This document shows positions 58,856-64,000 of a stretch of 64,000 bases of DNA, in pieces (the stretch's first letter is position 1; each line of letters starts with the position of its first letter). The notes under the pieces are model-generated. The model had not been told where the DNA came from, did no database searches, and saw only the letters and a list, made by a program, of their open reading frames with translations. Origin of the DNA: Clostridiales bacterium (GTDB taxonomy: Bacteria; Bacillota_A; Clostridia; Oscillospirales; Oscillospiraceae); the NCBI GenBank assembly GCA_004553625.1, contig SFKX01000001.1, positions 1 through 64,000 of the forward strand, in the 5' to 3' direction. The translations under genes were made by a program, and so were the position numbers.

Positions 58856-60445
58856 TCACAGCTCCAGGAAGCGCTCCTCGCTGCGGCAGAGCTTCAGGTA
58901 TAGCAGCAGGCAGGCGGCGAGCAGCAGGGCCGTGCAGATGCCGAGGAAGGCAGCCATACTCACGAAGTCGCTCAGCAGGAACACATAGAGCAGCGCCGGC
59001 GCGGCCACGATGCCCCAGGACGAGAACAGGCAGACGCAGACGCTCATGCTGTTTTTGACCACGTTCACCTCGTTTATATAGTCGAACTTGGGGAAGCGCA
59101 GGTTTATCACCACGCCGTAGAGCGAGATGAACACCGAGATTATTGCCGGAATCAGCACCACAAAAATCCGCTCCAGCGCCGTCATGGGCAGGGCTATCGC
59201 CACGCAGACCGAGGCGATGAACGTCGCCGGCAGGGCGATGACGACGTTCAGCAGGACCTTGGACATGAGTATCGTCCGGACCGGCACGGGGATGGTCTTG
59301 GGTATCCACAGGCACTTGCCCTCGAGCGAGATGGTCGCGGCGGAAATATAGTCCATCGCGCCCATGAAGGACAGCGCCAGCACCGCGATGCCGGCCAGCA
59401 TACCGTCCCCTGGGATGAGGCCGAGGACCTCCATCAGGCTGTCGCGGTAGATGAGCGCCGCGACGCCCATAATGATGAGGAACACGCTGCCCAGGGCGGA
59501 ATTGAGGATTATCATGCTGTTCGAGGCGAAGCGCCGCAGCTCCTTGCCCAGAAGCGCGGACATCGCGCCCGCGGCCTTGAGCTCGGTGCGGCGGTACTTT
59601 ATGCGCACGGAGGCGCGCCGAGTGGTGACGCTGGTGAAAAAGCGCGAGAGCAGGGCGCAGACTATGGCGAAGGGCACTATGCAGCAGGCGGCAAAGCCGA
59701 GCAGGCTCGGCACGTGGCCTCCGGCTATTGCGACGCCGAGTGCGTAGGCCGGGTAGGCGTAGGCCTCGACGGAGCCGGCAAACTGCGCGCTGCTCTGCAG
59801 AAGGGCCATAAGGTAGTTCTGCATGTTCATGGCGGCGTACATATAAGCGCCGAGGAACACGAGCGAGAGCACCAGCGTTATGAGGGTCTTGTAGCGCATC
59901 CGCGAGGAGATGAGCGCGAGCAGCCAGGCGAAGAGGCAGGTGAAAGAAAGGATCAGGAAGGGCAGAAGCAGGCAGACGAGTACGAAAAACACCACGCCCA
60001 ACACCGTGACGGGCAGCTGCATACACCAGACCACGCCCGCGGGGATGAACACAATGAGCTCGAGGCCGTAGTTCACGAGCAGCAGCGCGGCCATGCGCGA
60101 GCCGAGGATGCAGGCGGAGGGTATCGGCATGGAAAGGAGCAGCTCGTTATCCTTGGCGTTGAAGAGCTGCTGCTGGGCCATGAACACGCTGCCGATGAAA
60201 CAGAGCGCTGCCGCAACTATTCCCGCGAGTGCGAAGTAGAACCAGCTCAGCCCCATAGCCGCCAGTGGCTCTGCGATGACGAAGAACATCCCGCCGAACA
60301 TGACGAGAAAACAGCCGATGATATAGATGAACAGTATGCCCACGAGCACGGCCTTGCCGGCGCTCTTTTTCTTGGCGCCGGTGCTGTTGCGGAAGAGCGC
60401 GGCCCAGATGGAGGCAAACTGGGTACGCAAAAGCGCCTTGAACAT
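58856..60445 (-). CDS. ABC transporter permease (ABC-2-like)
   Basis: A 529-residue integral membrane protein with about twelve helices arranged as two sets of six around a basic cytoplasmic centre (TTRRASVRIKYRRTELKAAG). The features FVMAQQQLFNAKDNELLLSMPI-like (here SVFMAQQQLFNAKDNELLLS) and SLEGKCLWIPKTIPVPVRTIL are typical of clostridial ABC-2 exporters paired with an ATPase of the CcmA type. It is last of a four-gene minus operon under a GntR regulator. Substrate unknown; such operons often respond to cell-wall antibiotics. Confidence 0.82.
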   Translation of the reverse strand: MFKALLRTQFASIWAALFRNSTGAKKKSAGKAVLVGILFIYIIGCFLVMFGGMFFVIAEPLAAMGLSWFYFALAGIVAAALCFIGSVFMAQQQLFNAKDNELLLSMPIPSACILGSRMAALLLVNYGLELIVFIPAGVVWCMQLPVTVLGVVFFVLVCLLLPFLILSFTCLFAWLLALISSRMRYKTLITLVLSLVFLGAYMYAAMNMQNYLMALLQSSAQFAGSVEAYAYPAYALGVAIAGGHVPSLLGFAACCIVPFAIVCALLSRFFTSVTTRRASVRIKYRRTELKAAGAMSALLGKELRRFASNSMIILNSALGSVFLIIMGVAALIYRDSLMEVLGLIPGDGMLAGIAVLALSFMGAMDYISAATISLEGKCLWIPKTIPVPVRTILMSKVLLNVVIALPATFIASVCVAIALPMTALERIFVVLIPAIISVFISLYGVVINLRFPKFDYINEVNVVKNSMSVCVCLFSSWGIVAAPALLYVFLLSDFVSMAAFLGICTALLLAACLLLYLKLCRSEERFLEL

Positions 60446-60448
60446 GGC

Positions 60449-61156
60449 TTATTCCTCCTCGAGCTCGAGGAACACTTCCTCGAGGGAATCGTTGCCGCGG
60501 ACCTCCTCCATCGTGCCGGAGACGACGAGCTTGCCGCTCTTGATGATGGCGACCATGTCGCAGAGCTTTTCCGCCACCTCCAGGACGTGGGTCGAGAAGA
60601 AGATCGCACCGCCCTTGTCGCAGTGCTCGCGCATGATGGTCTTGAGCTTGTGCGAGGCGACGGGGTCGAGGCCGACGAAGGGCTCATCCATTATGATGAG
60701 CTTCGGCTCGTGTATGAGCGCCGAGATGAGCGCCAGCTTCTGCTTCATGCCGTGGGAGTAGGCGGACACAGGCTGGGCGAGGTCGTCGGTCAACTCGAAG
60801 AGGTCGGCGTATTTGTGTATCCGCTCGTTGCGCGCGTCGGCTGGCACGCCGTAGACGTCCGCGATGAAGTTGAGGTATTTGATGCCGGAGAGGAAGTCGT
60901 AGAGGTCCGGGTTATCCGGAATGTAGGCGATGTCCCTTTTGCACTCCAGCGCCTGTGTCTTGATGCTCTTGCCGCAGACGTATATCTCTCCGGCGTCGAA
61001 CTTGAGTATGCCGCAGCAGGCCTTGATGGTAGTGGTCTTGCCCGCGCCGTTGTGGCCGATGAAACCGTAGATCTGCCCCGGCTCTATGTGCAGCGAAAGG
61101 TCGTCCACGGCCTTCTTCTCGCCGTAGGTCTTTGTGAGGTGTTCTATCCTGAGCAT
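60449..61156 (-). CDS. ABC transporter ATP-binding protein
   Basis: A 235-residue ATPase of the CcmA/drug-export type: Walker A GHNGAGKTT (near residue 36), a signature-region variant QPVSAYSHGMKQKLALISALI (SHGMKQ in place of LSGGQ, usual in this branch), Walker B LIIMDEPFVGLDP and the H-loop STHVLEVAEKLCD. A glutamate-rich tail ends it. It lies 3 bp upstream of the permease gene, giving a full exporter. Confidence 0.92.
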   Translation of the reverse strand: MLRIEHLTKTYGEKKAVDDLSLHIEPGQIYGFIGHNGAGKTTTIKACCGILKFDAGEIYVCGKSIKTQALECKRDIAYIPDNPDLYDFLSGIKYLNFIADVYGVPADARNERIHKYADLFELTDDLAQPVSAYSHGMKQKLALISALIHEPKLIIMDEPFVGLDPVASHKLKTIMREHCDKGGAIFFSTHVLEVAEKLCDMVAIIKSGKLVVSGTMEEVRGNDSLEEVFLELEEE

Positions 61157-61188
61157 AGTTCTCCTCCTCCAAATGAGATGGTATCTTA

Positions 61189-62574
61189 TTATTTCAGAGC
61201 CTGAGTGAGCTCGGCGTAGAACTTCTCCGTCTCCGCCGCGCTCATCAGGTTGAATATACGCGTGAGGCCTCCCTCTGTCAACACCACTATGTAGCGGTCC
61301 TGCCCCGGGTCGAGGCTTATGCGCACGTTCTCGTAGCCCTCGACCTCGAAACGCCCCTCGCAGAGCGTGTTCATGCCCGTGCCGGCGACGCGCTTCGCGC
61401 TAGGCAGGTCGTCCAGGAGCTCCGTGCCGCTTATCTCGCCCAGCGCTATCTCGTACTTCTCCGTGAAGTGCTCGAAGTACAGCGCCCCGTCCTCTATCCG
61501 CGCCTCGCGGGGCGTGAAGTCCACAGCTATGAACCAGATGCTGAAACCCGGCAGACAGACGATGAGCAGCAGCGCGCACAGGCCCATCGTTATCTTCCCC
61601 GCGGGCCGCGCGAGGTTCATGCTCATGCCCATGCCCGTGCGGTCGTTTATCATCGCGCGCCTGTCGTTCGGGTTGTAGTACACCATGCCCCAGAGCCAGA
61701 ACTCGTCCTCGTCCACATAGTCCGGGCCGCTCTCGCGCGTGAGCCGCTCCTGCGCCCGCCGCGCCGCGAACTCCGCCCTCAGGCAGATATAAAGTATCAG
61801 CAGCGTGTACAGCAGCGTGGATATCATAAACCCCAATGCACTCTCCCGGAATATCCACAGCGACACGGCCAGGAGCGCCGAGAGCCAGGCCAGGGCCATC
61901 CACACCTTGCCCCAATTGTAGCGCCGCACGCGGGTCAGCGCCGCGTTCACACGGCTGTCAGAATCCACCACGTCCGGCCTCTGCCGGAACACCAGCGGGT
62001 AGAAGAAAATGCTCATGAGACAGCAGAGCGCAAAGGTACCGGCGAGGATAAGCCCGCCCCAGCGCTCGCCCTCGCTTCCCGAGAGCATCGCCAGCACGCA
62101 GGGTATGAGCGATATGACGAGCGGCGGGATGAACAGCCAGCGCGAATAGGGCTTTCCCAGCTCCTCCGGCTTTGCGCTTATGTCCAGCACCACCGCGCCC
62201 GTGTAGGGCGTCGACCAGCCCTCCTGCTTTTTGAGCGCCCGCAGCCGCCCGTTGCAGCGCGCGAACAGCACGAAAAACGGCACGAGCGCCGCGACCACCC
62301 AGAGCATCATCCACGCTAGGCTCAGGGACGTGCGCTCTATGAAAAACGCAGGCAGTATCGCCGCCGTCAGGACGAAAAACCAGAGCCAGACCTGCTTTTT
62401 GTACCTGCGGCACAGCTCCTGCACCCTCGGGTCGTGCTGCGCCGTAAACGGCAGGGTGCAGCCGATGACGATGTTCTTCTTCGCCTTCGCCTCGTTCGCC
62501 ATGACCCCGGCTATGATGGGCAGCAGGGGATAAAAGCAGAGGACCAGTATGACCGTGGCAGTAAAGTCGCTCAT
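61189..62574 (-). CDS. DUF1648/DUF5808-type membrane protein
   Basis: A 461-residue protein with about nine helices. The central loop with DEDEFWLWGMVYYNPNDRRA and NDRTGMGMSMNLARPAGK marks a DUF5808 module, and the C-terminal 130 residues (ALYFEHFTEKYEIALGEISG) look like a PH-like membrane-proximal domain. Members occur with YtrA-type GntR regulators and ABC exporters. It overlaps the regulator by 4 bp. Role unknown; perhaps a sensor or accessory part of the exporter. Confidence 0.75.
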   Translation of the reverse strand: MSDFTATVILVLCFYPLLPIIAGVMANEAKAKKNIVIGCTLPFTAQHDPRVQELCRRYKKQVWLWFFVLTAAILPAFFIERTSLSLAWMMLWVVAALVPFFVLFARCNGRLRALKKQEGWSTPYTGAVVLDISAKPEELGKPYSRWLFIPPLVISLIPCVLAMLSGSEGERWGGLILAGTFALCCLMSIFFYPLVFRQRPDVVDSDSRVNAALTRVRRYNWGKVWMALAWLSALLAVSLWIFRESALGFMISTLLYTLLILYICLRAEFAARRAQERLTRESGPDYVDEDEFWLWGMVYYNPNDRRAMINDRTGMGMSMNLARPAGKITMGLCALLLIVCLPGFSIWFIAVDFTPREARIEDGALYFEHFTEKYEIALGEISGTELLDDLPSAKRVAGTGMNTLCEGRFEVEGYENVRISLDPGQDRYIVVLTEGGLTRIFNLMSAAETEKFYAELTQALK

Positions 62575-62948
62575 TTTTCACCGCCTCCTTCACGGTAAAA
62601 TTCGCGGCAGAGGTCCAGAAAATCCGCCTCCGACAGGCCGGAGAGCCGCGCCTCAGCGGCTATCAGCCTCAGACCCTCCAGCGTCTGAGGCCCCAGCTCC
62701 CCGGTGTCCGGGGAGCCCGACACGACCGTCCCGCCCCGGCGGTCCGTCGTGATGAGGCCCTCCTGCTTGAGCAGAGTATAGGCCTTGCTGACCGTCATCA
62801 TGTTGACGCCCGACTGCTCCGCCAGCGCGCGGATGGCCGGCAGCTTCTCGCCCGGCGCCAGCTCGCCCGAGGCGATGCCGACCACGATCTGGTCCCGTAT
62901 CTGCCTGTATATCGGTATCTGCGACGAAAAATCCAGCCTCAGCAGCAA
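62571..62948 (-). CDS. GntR-family transcriptional regulator (YtrA-like)
   Basis: A 125-residue regulator with an N-terminal winged helix (PIYRQIRDQIVVGIASGELA, KLPAIRALAEQSGVNMMTVSKAYTLLKQEGLITTDRRGGTVV) and only a short dimerising tail, as in the YtrA branch that controls ABC exporters. I use a TTG start at 62948, which has GAGGAGG at 9-base spacing and gives LLLRLDFSSQIPIY; the longer reading from 63008 would translate through the promoter. It heads the operon and most likely represses it through the inverted repeat over the -10. Confidence 0.88.
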   Translation of the reverse strand: MLLRLDFSSQIPIYRQIRDQIVVGIASGELAPGEKLPAIRALAEQSGVNMMTVSKAYTLLKQEGLITTDRRGGTVVSGSPDTGELGPQTLEGLRLIAAEARLSGLSEADFLDLCREFYREGGGEK

Positions 62949-62968
62949 GCCCGCGCGCCTCCTCTCTT

Positions 62969-62991
62969 TTGTATTAGTTATTATAATACAA
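62969..62991. promoter_or_regulatory. Operator-like inverted repeat for the GntR regulator
   Basis: TTGTATTA (62969-62976), 7-bp spacer, TAATACAA (62984-62991): perfect 8-bp arms overlapping the -10 box and transcription start. Placement and form fit autorepression by a YtrA-type dimer. Confidence 0.7.
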
Positions 62992-63008
62992 ACAATGCAC
63001 TGTGTCAA
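62980..63008 (-). promoter_or_regulatory. Perfect-consensus promoter of the GntR-ABC operon
   Basis: Minus strand: TTGACA (63008 to 63003), 17-bp spacer, TATAAT (62985 to 62980). Both boxes match 6 of 6. Start is expected near 62973, about 25 bases before the TTG start codon. Confidence 0.85.
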
Positions 63009-63009
63009 C

Positions 63010-63038
63010 GAAAAAACGGGGGAGCTTCCGCTCCCCCG
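63010..63038 (-). terminator. Intrinsic terminator of the right-edge solute-binding protein gene
   Basis: Minus strand: CGGGGGAGC, GGAA loop, GCTCCCCCG (63038 to 63017), then TTTTTT. It isolates the GntR promoter from upstream transcription. Confidence 0.85.
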
Positions 63039-63042
63039 ATGC

Positions 63043-64000
63043 TCAGCCGAACTGCTCGGCTATGTAGGTATCCACCCTGTTTTGGATTATCGCGCAGGCG
63101 TCCTCCGCGGACTTGTCGCCAGCAAAGTATGCCCCCGCCTCGTCGATGACGATGTCGAGCAGCGTCTCGTCGCAGTCGTAGACCGCCGATGCGGAGTTTA
63201 TGAGCGCCAGCGCCGCTTCCACCTCCGCCGCGCCGGGTGTGCGGCCTTTGAGCTCGAGCACGCGCTCCGCGCCGTTCTCGTCCGTCAGCACGAGGTTGCT
63301 CGTCATCTCTTCCCGGCCGTCCCAGATACTCAGCCGCTCCTCCAGGGCGCTGCGCAGCTCGGACTCGACCGAGGACGGCGGGCTGCCGTAGGGCAGGTTT
63401 TCCAGGGCGTAGCTCAGGAAGGCCTCCGCCGCTTCGCGCTGCGCGGTCGTTGCCGAGACGCCGATGCGGTAGTCGGAGCTGATGGCTATGGTCCCGCCCC
63501 CGGCCGAGGGAAAGCCCAGCCTCGCGCAGCCCTCCGGCATGGCCGCGTCCTCCACGCAGAGCGACGCGGGGAGGTCCCTGCCCCCATATTCCAGGGCGCA
63601 CAGCTGGCGGCCCGCGCATATGCGCGCCATGTCCACGCTCATGTCCGGCTCGAAGCGCTCCGGCAGGGCCGAGGCGTATTCCAGCAGCGCCGCGAACTGC
63701 GCGCTGTCGAAGCGCGTCCCACCGTCTATGTATCCGCCGCCGTTGAAGGCGAGGTAGTATTCGAGGAACATCTCGCGGCTCATGTTCGGGTCAAAGACGG
63801 GCAGGCCCGTCTCCTCATAGAGTCTCAGCATGTCCTCCGGCGTCCACTCCCCGTCCGGGACGTATTCCCGGGAAATGGCGCAGTATATGAGCTCAAAGCA
63901 GGGCGTGAACTCGTATACCCCGCCGTCCGTGCTGGTGCAGGCGTTTATCACGCCCTCGGCAAAGCCCGCGTCACGGACGATATCTCCCAGGTCCGCGAGA
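63043..64000 (-). CDS. Extracellular solute-binding protein, C-terminal part cut by the window edge
   Basis: The reading frame is open to the last base, so only the C-terminal 318 residues or so are visible; a GTG at 63951 is internal, not the start. It aligns in layout with the C-terminal domain of the lipoprotein at 43979-46342: here LADLGDIVRDAGF matches its LYDLYELIDADAEL, and the endings LDIVIDEAGAYFAGDKSAED and IIQNRVDTYIAEQFG match LDLVLEECADFFSGAKTAEQ and LIQDRVSTYVNEQR. It is therefore a paralogue. Whether it has the same propeller-like N-terminus is unknown. No permease lies downstream. Confidence 0.75.
   Translation of the reverse strand, partial: LADLGDIVRDAGFAEGVINACTSTDGGVYEFTPCFELIYCAISREYVPDGEWTPEDMLRLYEETGLPVFDPNMSREMFLEYYLAFNGGGYIDGGTRFDSAQFAALLEYASALPERFEPDMSVDMARICAGRQLCALEYGGRDLPASLCVEDAAMPEGCARLGFPSAGGGTIAISSDYRIGVSATTAQREAAEAFLSYALENLPYGSPPSSVESELRSALEERLSIWDGREEMTSNLVLTDENGAERVLELKGRTPGAAEVEAALALINSASAVYDCDETLLDIVIDEAGAYFAGDKSAEDACAIIQNRVDTYIAEQFG

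Noticed and set aside
63043..63951. Complete 302-residue solute-binding protein starting at GTG 63951
   Set aside because: The frame stays open to base 64000 and upstream residues match the paralogue at 43979, so the gene is truncated by the window and not complete.
1..64000. CRISPR arrays, insertion sequences, tRNA or rRNA genes, prophage genes
   Set aside because: No regularly spaced direct repeats, transposase motifs, tRNA cloverleaf sequences or phage structural genes were seen; intergenic gaps are nearly all short.

Overview
The window is GC-rich (third codon positions overwhelmingly G or C) and belongs to an anaerobic, spore-forming Firmicute, most likely a gut Oscillospiraceae-type clostridium. 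Pointers are the sporulation genes spoIIGA, sigE, spoIIE and ypeB, a PolC-type replicase, SLH surface domains, and one end of the ygeX/ygfK/ssnA/hyuA cluster that gut anaerobes use for uric acid and purine breakdown. The genus is an inference. I saw no tRNA, rRNA, insertion sequence, prophage or CRISPR array.

Layout. 1-4911: edge of the purine/urate cluster, with ssnA-ygfK-ygeX on the minus strand and hyuA divergent from a strong promoter. YgfK is about half the usual length. 4973-8992: a coupled five-gene minus operon (MFS-like exporter, three tiny membrane proteins, an SLH-anchored phosphodiester glycosidase). 9186-12792: a YbiT-like ABC-F ATPase with a decayed second ATPase site, a SpoU methyltransferase and dprA. 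12851-16438 (minus): a zinc-ribbon/Ig-like membrane protein, ypeB and gltX. 16605-21934 (plus): aminotransferase, trpS, a WecA/TagO-type transferase, wecB and an anchored protein. 21899-22853 (minus): three small unknown genes. 22909: a phosphodiesterase. 23430-33470 (minus): the envelope/isoprenoid/replication run pyrH-frr-uppS-cdsA-dxr-rseP-ispG-polC. 33623-35196: spoIIGA-sigE. 36134-38673: divergent ackA and tmcAL. 38887-43934: a complete branched-chain amino acid ABC importer, livJHMGF. 43979-46342 and the right edge: two related large solute-binding lipoproteins with no adjacent permeases. 46507-51154: murC, then cca, family 4 uracil-DNA glycosylase, a DUF2156 protein and a GNAT acetyltransferase. 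51253-54205: an ECF sigma factor with a likely anti-sigma partner, then two membrane proteins on the opposite strand. 54549-58803: an ABC-F of antibiotic-resistance type behind a structured leader, then spoIIE and a small membrane protein. 58856-62948: a GntR (YtrA-like) regulated ABC export operon with a consensus promoter and an overlapping operator.

The signal I find most unusual is not a gene. The AT-rich 10-mer TTATGTMAAC (M = A or C) occurs 13 times in 64 kb, on both strands, inside and outside genes, and in five different strand/phase combinations, so protein coding cannot explain it. In a genome this GC-rich, a hand estimate predicts well under one copy. It behaves like a genome-wide DNA-level signal. 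Other points of interest are the short YgfK, the ABC-F with a lost Walker A lysine and catalytic glutamate, a candidate attenuator ahead of the second ABC-F, a 22-bp-spaced Spo0A-style promoter at spoIIE, and two perfect-consensus promoters, one with an inverted-repeat operator.
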